Source: Phycisphaerae bacterium (GTDB taxonomy: Bacteria > Planctomycetota > Phycisphaerae > Phycisphaerales > SM1A02). Taken from it: DNA of 49,184 bases. The translations under genes were made by a program, and so were the position numbers. The stretch is taken from the NCBI GenBank assembly GCA_018656645.1, contig JABHZL010000046.1, positions 1-49,184 on the forward strand, written 5' to 3'. Position 1 is the stretch's first letter. Every line of letters starts with the position of its first letter. Positions 17,701 to 25,021 of this stretch are shown here, one piece after another. The notes under the pieces were generated by a model that ran no database searches, was not told the origin of the DNA, and was given only the letters and a program-made list of their open reading frames with translations.

Positions 17701-18779
17701 ATCTAACTATTACTGAAGCAACCGAAATGGATCGTGAAGAAATTGTTGCAAGAATTGAAGAATCAGCTGCAGCAAAAATCCAATCAACCGATTTGTCTCC
17801 ACTTGATACATATCTTGTGGCACAACATGGACAACAAGAATTGGCAAAGTGGATTATTGCAAAGTTTGAAATATCATTTGATAGTTCGGATCTCACAGAT
17901 CTTGAACCTGAAGAAGCAGTAGACCTTGTGATGGAACGTGCTTTAGATGCCTATCGAACACGAGAGCAAATATATCCTGTTGAATTTATGATTGATATGA
18001 CATCAATGCGATTGCAACAAGACCCAGCAAAAGCTATCGAAGCATTTTGCCAGTGGGTAAAATTGAAATACGAACTTGATTGGACACCGCAAACGTTGCC
18101 TTCCAACAATCCTGATGATTTGAAAAAATTCTTACTTGAAGAAGCGAGTAGATGGGATGAAGATCGAACGGAAAGACGTGCGCAGCGCATCGTTGACGAG
18201 AGTGGAGGCGATATCGATGCTTGGTTACGGACAAATTGGAACTTCGCGCTGACTGATGATGAAAAAGAGCAAGCTGAAACAGATCCATTATTTGTTGCAA
18301 CGAAGAAAATCAAACAAATGCAACGTGCAGAACTTGCGCAACTTGAACGTAATGTTCTCTTGCAAATTTTCGATGGAGCATGGAAAGATCACTTGCATCA
18401 AATGGACCAAGTTCGCGAATCCATTGGGTTCCGATCGTTTAGCCAGTTAGATCCTAGGATTGAATTTAAGCGTGAAGGTGCTCGTAATTTTGATGAAATG
18501 TTTGGAAACATTCAAGATCGTGTAACAGATTTGGTGTTCAAAGCGAAAATGCAGGTTCGGATGCCGCAACAACAGCAGCAACCAAAGCAAGAATCTGCAA
18601 AACCAACTTCTCAGCAGCCTCGCTCAAAGCCGAAAGTAGCAGAGCAATCTGTTAGAGCAGCATCTGCTGCTGCGTCCAAGGACGATCCTACTTCAGGTGG
18701 TGCAATGACCGTTGGTCGCAATGAACCCTGTCCGTGCGGAAGTGGCAAGAAGTACAAAAAGTGCTGTGGCAAACGTTAA
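14724..18779 (+). CDS. secA: Preprotein translocase ATPase SecA, extended form
   Basis: SecA drives export of unfolded proteins through SecYEG. Recognisable elements are the Walker A region (AEMKTGEGKT, residues about 184-193), TVNDYLVQRD, the DEAD-type site VDEVDSTLIDEARTPL, ATNMAGRGTDIKL, RGRSGRQGD, and the C-terminal zinc motif (CPCGSGKKYKKCC). At 1351 residues it is far longer than the roughly 900 of most SecA proteins. Extra sequence lies before the RPFDVQL motif, in the preprotein-crosslinking region, after the GRGTDIKL motif, and as an acidic insertion of about 200 residues in the helical wing region (about residues 930-1150). A good GAGGTGA site precedes the ATG. The gene ends 12 bases from a convergent membrane-protein gene. 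Confidence 0.97.
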   Translation: MGVPVVGTIGRKLFGSRNDRLVKRYMKLVDQVSALESETVVLTDQELRAKTEEFRERIASGKESETDLIPEAFAVARETMDRAVGIRNIFDPIHEFDPSLLDDDARKLFEETKATMDATEAHPPTGEFLGSNEPVPAWKFVDIPHELYAAVRKIYPKSKPPFRARPFDVQLIGAVVLYEGRIAEMKTGEGKTIVAPLACYLAALVGKQVHVVTVNDYLVQRDRDWTFPFFRMLGLTVGAIHPQHMQPPQLKQVAYQCNVLYGTTAEFGFDYLRDNMKMSTAEQVQKHRQIAIVDEVDSTLIDEARTPLIISGQAHNEQPRYDLADRLARHLMAKQKPWDDADQAVQTCLVTISGLEGDIRNAMDKSAVPAMKQKMDAAKKMLPELETTRDAYTQFFELELDKKRATLTHEGIAEAQTEAGIGSFYVGQNMDVPHLLEQSIRAHAVYKRDADYIVAADEKGEQTIVIIDQNTGRKMVGRQWSDGLHQAIEAKEAVPIKQETQTMATITIQNFFKLYEKLAGMTGTADTEATEFYEIYSLDVIVIPTNVPITRIDHNDLVFTSEKDKVTAAVNEIHAMHDIGRPTLVGTTSVEKSKELSDALTNRFKVDHEVLNAEQHERESEIVKFAGNLGAVTVATNMAGRGTDIKLSPLTPDKLIEYWKRRDLCPRDVTADLGEEEVVKRIWRHVAPKDLGLKKSDVDAMDDAAIFKQLLGKWWSTFCWWVDGDKASSTSEKKMMEDLDRSGACMLHRLRFYENIEDMGGLHVVATERHEARRIDNQLRGRSGRQGDNGSTRFFLSLEDDLMKMFAGPRTLQLLSKMGMKEGVAIEHNMLTKAITKAQRKVEERNFLVRKNILEYDEVMDHQRHVFYDLRQRVLEGIEIRELIFEYIEQAVEDSVFNYLDPSYSANCIEEWLRENISVTIDADRMIGKDREDLHKLIIRDALGESAEVIRVTIGEYLPDTIDLGDGKISERDETTWDYKAAVDWAVAAWDSDLTITEATEMDREEIVARIEESAAAKIQSTDLSPLDTYLVAQHGQQELAKWIIAKFEISFDSSDLTDLEPEEAVDLVMERALDAYRTREQIYPVEFMIDMTSMRLQQDPAKAIEAFCQWVKLKYELDWTPQTLPSNNPDDLKKFLLEEASRWDEDRTERRAQRIVDESGGDIDAWLRTNWNFALTDDEKEQAETDPLFVATKKIKQMQRAELAQLERNVLLQIFDGAWKDHLHQMDQVRESIGFRSFSQLDPRIEFKREGARNFDEMFGNIQDRVTDLVFKAKMQVRMPQQQQQPKQESAKPTSQQPRSKPKVAEQSVRAASAAASKDDPTSGGAMTVGRNEPCPCGSGKKYKKCCGKR

Positions 18780-18791
18780 ATTGATCAGCGG

Positions 18792-19880
18792 TCAAGTTGA
18801 CCGTGGGTTTATTTGGTCTGCGAATGCCCACGTTGCGAAGACGACGACTGGTAAGACTGAAAGCCATGCACTCCCACCGATGTAACCAGCTTCAAGGAGT
18901 GGTAGTGAAACAATGGCGACAAGTGAGAAGAGTGCTATACGTAGTGGTGTAAACTGTTTCTTTGTCCAAACAAATGTTGCGACGAGCCCTGGAAAAACTA
19001 ATCCGTAAAAGACAAAGAACCGCAAGTAATCATTTGCCACAGCACGAACGTTCTCATATTCGCGATGTGCGATTGCAATGCCAACAGCACAAGCAATAAT
19101 TGTGCCTAATGCAAAGATTGTTCTGCGAGCTTTAACTTCGCACAGCCAGCCTTCTCGAATATGCGCTCCAACTGTAAATATTGCTTGAGAAATGATGTGA
19201 ACTGCAATCACAAATGCAAAGCCCGCTACGAATGCATCACGATACAAACAAGTCAGGCCGATCATTAACGCAAAAGTCAGCCCAAACACACCAAATGAAT
19301 GTTTCGAAGGTGAGGATTGCAATGCTTTGTGGAATGTTGGGTCAAGATACGGACAGAGCAAAAATCCAAAGGTTGTAATTGGTAGCAGCCAAACTACTTC
19401 TTGCCAAGGGTGCGTTTGTGTCGTTTCGACATTAATAGAACCGGGCCAAAATGATATTCCTATGCCCAGAGAGAGAGTCCAAACTGCCGTTGCAAGTATT
19501 GGCCATAAGCGATTTGGCAAAAAACTAATGATCAGGCCTGATAGTAATACGATTGATGGAAGTGCAATCATCCACCACGCAGGTAGATCTGGGATGAAAT
19601 ATCTCGCAACAATTGCTAGAAAAAATGCGTGAAATGCGATTGTGATCACTGCAAAGCTTGCGAGTGCCCCTCGGTATTTTTCAGCAAGTTTCTTAGATCG
19701 TTCTGGAGTTCGCAGTACATAACCAAAAGCGGTACATCCAATTACATTTGGAATCGCGAACATAAAAAAACCACTCCAACCGTAACGGTCGATTAATACA
19801 ATAGGGAGAAACATGCCAATGCACCACGTCCAACTGCACGCGAGGTACAGTCCCCAGCCGATTGTTTTGAATAGCTTCAC
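18792..19880 (-). CDS. Polytopic inner-membrane protein, unknown
   Basis: The product has about 11-12 predicted transmembrane segments over 362 residues, beginning with LYLACSWTWCIGMFLP and ending with SVLPVVVFATWAFA. I do not recognise the family. The N-terminal part (SWTWCIGMFLPIVLIDRYGW, then FAIPNVIGCTAFGYVL) is loosely like transporter N-termini. The start is GTG and overlaps the stop of the upstream DUF4442-like gene as GTGA, so the two genes are probably co-translated. No conserved charged pore residues are obvious. Confidence 0.75.
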   Translation of the reverse strand: MKLFKTIGWGLYLACSWTWCIGMFLPIVLIDRYGWSGFFMFAIPNVIGCTAFGYVLRTPERSKKLAEKYRGALASFAVITIAFHAFFLAIVARYFIPDLPAWWMIALPSIVLLSGLIISFLPNRLWPILATAVWTLSLGIGISFWPGSINVETTQTHPWQEVVWLLPITTFGFLLCPYLDPTFHKALQSSPSKHSFGVFGLTFALMIGLTCLYRDAFVAGFAFVIAVHIISQAIFTVGAHIREGWLCEVKARRTIFALGTIIACAVGIAIAHREYENVRAVANDYLRFFVFYGLVFPGLVATFVWTKKQFTPLRIALFSLVAIVSLPLLEAGYIGGSAWLSVLPVVVFATWAFADQINPRST

Positions 19881-20542
19881 TTCGCCTCTTTTTGCTTTTT
19901 CTTGCGACTAAATCGTTGGCGAATCATGGATTTTGGAGTGCAATGAAAAGTAAGTTCACACCGACCAACGCGAATCTCTTTTTCGCGTTTGTGTAATGTT
20001 TGTGTAATGTCAAGGGTAAAGTCAATGTTGAATTCCACACCAAATTTCATTTGTTCATTGAGTTCGTCTCGCACTTGATCTGCATTTTTCACATTGTAAA
20101 CCGCAGGTCCATAGCAAGGCCGCAAGAATCGGTATGACATATTTTTACAAACAACTGCATAATCACTTCCGCAATGCTTAAACAAAAACATCCCTGCGGC
20201 AACTTCACTATTTCCTAAAAGAGCCGCGCCAGCCATTGCGTTGTAGAAATTTCGGTTTGATCGCTTAAATGGCAAAACTGCAGTGAATCGGTCATGTGTA
20301 ATTCTTCGCATAGTGATGCCGCTACGAAAGGCAAAGGGGAGCCAAATCAATGAACAAACTCGGTGCCAAAAATTATTTTTTGTGCTCAATCTGGTGATGT
20401 ATGCTTCAGTTTTTTCCCAGAAGGATAAATCCTCAGGTTGTGGTTGGATTTCTTCAATTGGACATCCTGAAGTGCCTGAATCGGTAACTTCTTGCTCAGA
20501 TGAAGCCAAATCGCATTGTTCTTGGATTGAAGACATGGTCAT
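19877..20542 (-). CDS. DUF4442-like hotdog-fold protein (putative thioesterase)
   Basis: From about residue 45 the sequence resembles DUF4442 proteins, a hotdog-fold group related to acyl-CoA thioesterases: WLPFAFRSGITMRRITHDRF, AVLPFKRSNRNFYNAMAGAA and LGNSEVAAGMFLFKHCGSDY correspond to the family's central segment. The first 40 residues are acidic, low-complexity and probably disordered. Two starts six bases apart (20542 and 20536) are possible. On the minus strand a TACAAT box at 20573-20568 lies in the short divergent spacer. It is coupled to the membrane-protein gene. Acyl-thioester cleavage is inferred from the fold and is not certain. Confidence 0.6.
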   Translation of the reverse strand: MTMSSIQEQCDLASSEQEVTDSGTSGCPIEEIQPQPEDLSFWEKTEAYITRLSTKNNFWHRVCSLIWLPFAFRSGITMRRITHDRFTAVLPFKRSNRNFYNAMAGAALLGNSEVAAGMFLFKHCGSDYAVVCKNMSYRFLRPCYGPAVYNVKNADQVRDELNEQMKFGVEFNIDFTLDITQTLHKREKEIRVGRCELTFHCTPKSMIRQRFSRKKKQKEAK

Positions 20543-20548
20543 GTTATC

Positions 20549-20577
20549 TACCTAGTGAATCCTAGGTATTGTAGGCT
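20549..20577. promoter_or_regulatory. Shared divergent promoter with TACCTAG/CTAGGTA dyad
   Basis: TACCTAG at 20549-20555 and CTAGGTA at 20562-20568 form a perfect 7-bp dyad with a six-base spacer. It lies between the divergent DUF4442-like and TIM-barrel genes. A minus-strand TACAAT (20573-20568) and a plus-strand TAGGCT (20572-20577, seven bases before the ATG at 20585) touch or abut the dyad. A regulator bound there could control both directions. Confidence 0.45.
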
Positions 20578-20584
20578 ATACCCA

Positions 20585-21394
20585 ATGATAAGTCATCAAG
20601 TTGGAATATGCAGTTGGAGCCTGAAACCCAAAAGCCCAGAAGAATTGATTTTAGCACTACAAATATGCAATATTCGTGCGGTGCAACTCGCTCTCTTCCC
20701 CTTACTAGAAAATGATGCATGGAAACAGTGCAAATCATCTTTGTCTGAGGCGGGTCTCATGGTGATCAGCGGCATGTTTGAACCTTCAGGTGAGGATTAT
20801 TCGAGCCTCGAATCCATTGCTCGAACAGGTGGTGTCCGGCAAGATGCAACGTGGCTTGAAACATTGGATCGTGCCAAAGCAAGTTCAGATATTGCAAGTG
20901 AACTTGGTTTATCACTAGTTACTTTTCACGCAGGTTTTCTGCCACACGATGACTCGGAAGAACGCACAAAAATGTTAGATCGGTTGCATGAAATAGCGGA
21001 TATTTTTGAGAACAACAAAATTACCATTGCATTTGAAACTGGGCAGGAAAACGCAGCAACTCTACTTGGTGTTCTTGACGAATTGTCACATCCAAACATC
21101 GGCATTAACTTTGATCCAGCGAATATGATTTTGTATGGGCAAGGAGATCCGGTAGAAGCAATCAAACTATTAGAACCTTGGGTTCGACAAGTGCACATCA
21201 AAGATGCTACTGCAACAAAAGTTCTGGGCACTTGGGGAACGGAAGTACTTGTAGGTACAGGAGATGTAAAGTGGAATGAATTTCTTCCTGCAATTCCACA
21301 CGGTATAAATCTTGTAATTGAACGCGAGGCGGGTGATAACAGAGTTGAAGATATTCAACACGCAATTAATTTTTTGAAGGAACAAGGATGTTAA
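20585..21394 (+). CDS. Sugar phosphate isomerase/epimerase-like TIM-barrel protein
   Basis: The protein resembles the xylose-isomerase-like/AP-endonuclease-2 TIM-barrel family. Supporting segments are GICSWSLKPKSPEEL at the N-terminus, LVTFHAGFLPHD, TIAFETGQENAATL, IGINFDPANMILYGQG and VRQVHIKDATATK, in which E, D, H and a late E (LVIEREAG) are the usual metal ligands. A cytosolic sugar isomerase or epimerase is likely, with unknown substrate. The start at 20585 fits the barrel's first strand and the TAGGCT-N7-ATG pattern; the frame is open ten codons further upstream. The end overlaps the ggt start by seven bases. Confidence 0.85.
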   Translation: MISHQVGICSWSLKPKSPEELILALQICNIRAVQLALFPLLENDAWKQCKSSLSEAGLMVISGMFEPSGEDYSSLESIARTGGVRQDATWLETLDRAKASSDIASELGLSLVTFHAGFLPHDDSEERTKMLDRLHEIADIFENNKITIAFETGQENAATLLGVLDELSHPNIGINFDPANMILYGQGDPVEAIKLLEPWVRQVHIKDATATKVLGTWGTEVLVGTGDVKWNEFLPAIPHGINLVIEREAGDNRVEDIQHAINFLKEQGC

Positions 21395-23022
21395 TACGCT
21401 TACTTTTTTTGATTTCGATACTTAGTGGTTGTACGGCGAAACAAGTTATATATTCAGGTGGTTCTGTAGCAGCAGATCATCTATTTGCTTCAGAAGCAGG
21501 TGTACGAATTTTAAAAGAGGGTGGCAATGCTGTTGATGCAGCTGTAGCAACGAGTTTTACACTGAGTGTTGTTAGACCGTTCTCTTGCGGGATTGGTGGT
21601 GGCGGTTTCATGGTGATCGCTCCCAAAGATGGAGCATTTGTAGCGTTAAATTATCGCGAAACTGCACCCGAAATTGTGGGACCTAGCTTCTATGAAAATC
21701 ATAATTCTCGCGTTGGTCCCGATGCAGTTGGTGTACCCGGTACAGTTGCAGGATTACTTTCAGCACATGAAAAATATGGCAAGTTACCTCTTTCACAGGT
21801 CATGGCGCCAGCAATTGAAATTGCGAAAGGTGGTTTCGTTCCAGACAGCGCGTATCGAGCAGGTGTTGAAAGCGCTAAAAGGGCTCTGAACAAAGTTTCG
21901 ATGGAGTTGCAAGATCGTGCTACGGCAATGACTCGATTTGAAATTGATAAGGAACTTATTCTTCCCGGACAAGCACGCGTTCTGGAAAAAATTGCACAAC
22001 ATGGGATTGTTGGTTTTTATGGAGGTGATGTAGCCAATGCCATTGTTGCAAGCACGGAGGGGCATATTTCACACAATGATCTTGCAACTTATAGTCCTCG
22101 CTGGGAAAAACCATTGGTTGTTGATGTTGGTGGTGGATTTACAATTGTTTCTATGCCACCACCAAGCAGTGGGGGTATTGCGCTTGCACAAATTTTGTCT
22201 TTGATGCAACGTTTGGGAGCGACAGAATTGGATCGGGATGATCCTTTATATTCACATTTACTTATCGAGTCAATGAAACACGTGTTTGCAGATCGGGCCG
22301 AGCATTTGGCAGATGCAGCATTCGTTGATGTGCCAATAGAAAAGTTGATTGATCCTGCTTATCTAGATGAACTTGCGTCTCGTGTTTCAAATGAACGAAC
22401 GGCATTACCTTCTTCCTATGGTTTGTCTTCTCAATTACCAGACGATGCTGGGACAAGTCATTTATGTGTTGTTGATCGAAATGGAATGGTTGTTGCTGTA
22501 ACGGAGACAGTTAACACTTCGTTTGGTTCACAAGTTCTGGTGACACCTTATGATTTTGTATTGAATAATGAGATGGATGATTTTTCTCCGCCAACTGGGA
22601 CAAATATATATGGTCTACAACAGTCGACTAAAAATTTGCCTGAGGTAGGGAAGCGACCTCTATCAAGTATGTCTCCAACAATAGTTTTACGTGATGGGAA
22701 ACCGATATTTGTTACAGGTGCATCTGGTGGACCTCGAATTATTTCAGGGGTTGTACAAGTGATTTTGAATAATGTGTGGTTTGGCGATGAACCCATTGCT
22801 GCAGTTTCTCGGCCTCGCTTGCATCATCAATGGATGCCTGACAAAGTTTACTTCGAGGAGCTGTGGGATGACAAAGTTGTGATCGATGCGATCCAAAGCA
22901 AAGGGCACGAAACAACAACACGAAAAACAGTCGGTGTAGTTCAGGCTATTTCTATCGACGGCAATGTGCTTAAACCTGCGAGCGACCCTCGAAAAGGCGG
23001 TGTTGCTTCGGGGATTGATTGA
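21388..23022 (+). CDS. ggt: Gamma-glutamyltransferase, lipoprotein form
   Basis: Gamma-glutamyltransferases hydrolyse or transpeptidate glutathione and related peptides after autocleavage into two chains. The large-chain motifs are present (EGGNAVDAAVATSFTLSVV, SCGIGGGGFMVI, NYRETAP). The autocleavage site is GTSHLCVVD, where Thr356 aligns with the nucleophile of the E. coli TTHYSVVD motif. The small chain carries NTSFGS, LNNEMDDFS and RPLSSMSPT. The N-terminus is a lipoprotein signal with LSGC at residues 12-15, so the enzyme is probably membrane-anchored outside the cytoplasm. An AAGGAACAAGG site precedes the ATG, inside the end of the preceding gene. Confidence 0.94.
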   Translation: MLIRLLFLISILSGCTAKQVIYSGGSVAADHLFASEAGVRILKEGGNAVDAAVATSFTLSVVRPFSCGIGGGGFMVIAPKDGAFVALNYRETAPEIVGPSFYENHNSRVGPDAVGVPGTVAGLLSAHEKYGKLPLSQVMAPAIEIAKGGFVPDSAYRAGVESAKRALNKVSMELQDRATAMTRFEIDKELILPGQARVLEKIAQHGIVGFYGGDVANAIVASTEGHISHNDLATYSPRWEKPLVVDVGGGFTIVSMPPPSSGGIALAQILSLMQRLGATELDRDDPLYSHLLIESMKHVFADRAEHLADAAFVDVPIEKLIDPAYLDELASRVSNERTALPSSYGLSSQLPDDAGTSHLCVVDRNGMVVAVTETVNTSFGSQVLVTPYDFVLNNEMDDFSPPTGTNIYGLQQSTKNLPEVGKRPLSSMSPTIVLRDGKPIFVTGASGGPRIISGVVQVILNNVWFGDEPIAAVSRPRLHHQWMPDKVYFEELWDDKVVIDAIQSKGHETTTRKTVGVVQAISIDGNVLKPASDPRKGGVASGID

Positions 23023-23050
23023 TAGAACATCAACGTAGTGTCATAGAAAA

Positions 23051-23079
23051 AAACACCCCAGCTAGATGCCGGGGTGTTT
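23051..23079. terminator. Bidirectional terminator between ggt and tsf
   Basis: AAACACCCC (23051-23059) pairs with GGGGTGTTT (23071-23079) around an 11-base loop. The preceding GAAAAAAA makes a T-tract for the minus strand (tsf side), and TTTGAAAATG follows on the plus strand (ggt side). It can serve both convergent units. Confidence 0.85.
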
Positions 23080-23107
23080 GAAAATGTGTTTTTTAAAATG
23101 TTAGTGG

Positions 23108-23896
23108 TTATCCACCGAGTGTGTATCGGATGAATGCAGTCACAGTAGTGCCCTCTGGCAATAATTCTTGAACTGTCTTTGATTCGTCAAGAACATATTT
23201 TTGTGCAAGAAGCGTGTTTTCTTCTAGATGCTTTCGAACCTTACCTTCTGCCATTTTTTGAGCAATTTCATCATTCTTGCCAGTATCTTTGGCTTGTTGA
23301 ATTGCATCAGTTTTAATTTTTTCAATGATATCAGTGGGCACATCAGCGGCACTGATTCCCAGTGGATCGTGGAATACGACGTGTTGGCAAATGCCTTTGA
23401 GCACATCACTGTCAACTTCTCCATCTGTTTGAAGAAGGCAAGCGCGTTTGCCATCATGGTGAATGTAATGACCATAGTGACCGCCGCTGTAATGCATGCC
23501 TCGTGCGTAATTTGCATTTTCACCAGTCGTGATGCGGATTTCGTCAATCGCTTTTGTCATGTCATCAGAACAAGTGACATCGCCATCATCTGATGAAAGT
23601 GCAAAGTTTGCGACTTCAGCAACCATGTCTGAGAAAGCGTCATTTTTTGCAGTGAAATCAGTTTCTGTTTGCACTTCAACGATTACAGCACAGTTGTCGC
23701 CGTATGCAACACCAATGCGTCCTTCGCCAGTTGTGCGTTCAGTTCGCGTATCCATTTTGCCCTTTTTCTTTGCGCGAATCCACTCTTCAGCAGCAGCAGC
23801 GTCACCATTATTTTCAGTGAGGGCTTTTTTACAATCCATCATGCCAAGGCCAGTTTTTTGGCGAAGTTGCATGACATCTTTTGCAGTGAAACTCAT
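23108..23896 (-). CDS. tsf: Elongation factor Ts
   Basis: EF-Ts recycles EF-Tu by exchanging GDP for GTP. The N-terminal UBA-like domain is clear (VMQLRQKTGLGMMDCKKAL), followed by the TDF contact region (VQTETDFTAKNDAF) and the dimerisation or core repeats (HYSGGHYGHYIHHDGK...CLLQTD). I chose 23896 because family members begin directly at this domain and GGAG lies about nine bases upstream. An ATG at 23929 overlaps the rpsB stop as TAATG and would add 11 threonine-rich residues; it remains possible. It is the last gene of the rpsB-tsf unit. Confidence 0.95.
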   Translation of the reverse strand: MSFTAKDVMQLRQKTGLGMMDCKKALTENNGDAAAAEEWIRAKKKGKMDTRTERTTGEGRIGVAYGDNCAVIVEVQTETDFTAKNDAFSDMVAEVANFALSSDDGDVTCSDDMTKAIDEIRITTGENANYARGMHYSGGHYGHYIHHDGKRACLLQTDGEVDSDVLKGICQHVVFHDPLGISAADVPTDIIEKIKTDAIQQAKDTGKNDEIAQKMAEGKVRKHLEENTLLAQKYVLDESKTVQELLPEGTTVTAFIRYTLGG

Positions 23897-23928
23897 TGTT
23901 GGATCTCCAGTTGTTGTTTGAGTTGTCA

Positions 23929-24828
23929 TTATTTGTCTGTTTCGGTTTTAGGCGCTTCTGCAGTTGCAGTTGCTGCTCCACCTTGATCATCTTTTGGTGC
24001 AGCTTTTGAATCATCTGCTTTGAAACTAGCCCGTGAAGAACGAGACTTTGCTTCTTCATGAGCAGCAGCTTCTTGAGCTTCAGATTTTGCTTTATCTTCA
24101 GCCTTTCGCTGTGCTGCAGCTTCTTTTGCACGCCGACCCGCAAGTCCATCACTGACTGCTGACATCAATTCAGAGATCACTACTTCGATAGATCGAAGAG
24201 AGTCATCATTACCTGGAATTGGAATATCGACAAGTTGAGGATCACCATCACTGTCAATCAAACCGATTGTTGGAATTCGGAGGGCAGTAGCTTCACGAAG
24301 TGCATTCACTTCATTATTCGCATCAATCACAACCATCGCACCCGGTAATTTATTCATGTTACGGATACCATCAAGGTTACGAGTGATCTTTGCTTTCTCA
24401 CGCATCAATTGTGAAGTCATCTTCTTTGAGTACGTTTCAATTTCACCGGAATCAACAAGTTTTTCAAGTTCGATCAACCGCTTGAGTCGCGAACGAATTG
24501 TTTGAAAGTTTGTGAGTGTGCCACCGAGCCATCGTTCTGTAACCCAAGGCATGTTAGCTTCGCCAGCATACTTTTGAACTGCTGCTTGGGCTTGCCGTTT
24601 TGTGCCAACAAAGACTACGTCTTTGCCACCAGCAACGGTATTTTGAATATAAAGTTTTGCTCGCATCAAACCTTTAACGGTTTCACGAATATCAATGATG
24701 TGTAAACCATTGCGAACGCCCCAAATATACGGTTTCATTTTCGGGTTCCACTTACTTCTTCGCTGTCCAAAATGGATACCAGCTTCAAGTAAGCGGCTCA
24801 CGACATCTGTCTTTTTTTCTTCGGCCAT
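23929..24828 (-). CDS. rpsB: 30S ribosomal protein S2 with long C-terminal tail
   Basis: S2 is a small-subunit protein needed for late assembly and for S1 binding. Conserved segments include LLEAGIHFGQRRSKWNPKM, VFVGTKRQAQ, WLGGTLTNFQTIRSR, PGAMVVIDANNE and IPTIGLIDSDGDPQLVD. The usual S2 ends near residue 235; here a low-complexity Ala/Lys/Glu/Ser tail of about 65 residues follows and is probably disordered. AGGAA lies seven bases before the ATG. The 193-base leader contains repeated motifs (see the separate entry). It is followed by tsf, the usual order in bacteria. Confidence 0.97.
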   Translation of the reverse strand: MAEEKKTDVVSRLLEAGIHFGQRRSKWNPKMKPYIWGVRNGLHIIDIRETVKGLMRAKLYIQNTVAGGKDVVFVGTKRQAQAAVQKYAGEANMPWVTERWLGGTLTNFQTIRSRLKRLIELEKLVDSGEIETYSKKMTSQLMREKAKITRNLDGIRNMNKLPGAMVVIDANNEVNALREATALRIPTIGLIDSDGDPQLVDIPIPGNDDSLRSIEVVISELMSAVSDGLAGRRAKEAAAQRKAEDKAKSEAQEAAAHEEAKSRSSRASFKADDSKAAPKDDQGGAATATAEAPKTETDK

Positions 24829-25021
24829 CTGTATTTCCTAGCAGCGATACCGGCAGTCTTGTGGGCGAAGATCTGCACAAGGGCGCTTCACGTTTTTTGG
24901 CGTGCCATTGCAGCACTGCCGCCTAAGGGTAATTGAGCATTGCCGCCCACCGACGATGCCCATCGCTCAGAAACTGAGTCGAATGGGAGATTTTACACGA
25001 AACTCGGCGAATTGCAATGGT
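24829..25021 (-). promoter_or_regulatory. rpsB upstream region with tandem motif and hairpin
   Basis: This 193-base gap lies between pyrC and rpsB, both minus. On the plus strand AGCAYTGCCGCC occurs twice, at 24912-24923 and 24936-24947. A hairpin at 24959-24987 pairs CCCA-TCG-CTCAG with CTGAG-CGA-TGGG, with two single-base bulges and an AAA loop; it is 35 bases after the pyrC stop but has no T-tract on the minus strand. An S2 autoregulatory leader is conceivable but not matched to a known RNA family. Confidence 0.35.

Noticed and set aside
18789-18803. CGGTCAAGTTGACCG as a terminator between secA and the convergent membrane-protein gene
   Set aside because: It lies mostly within the end of the membrane-protein coding sequence and has no T-tract on the plus strand; it may be incidental.
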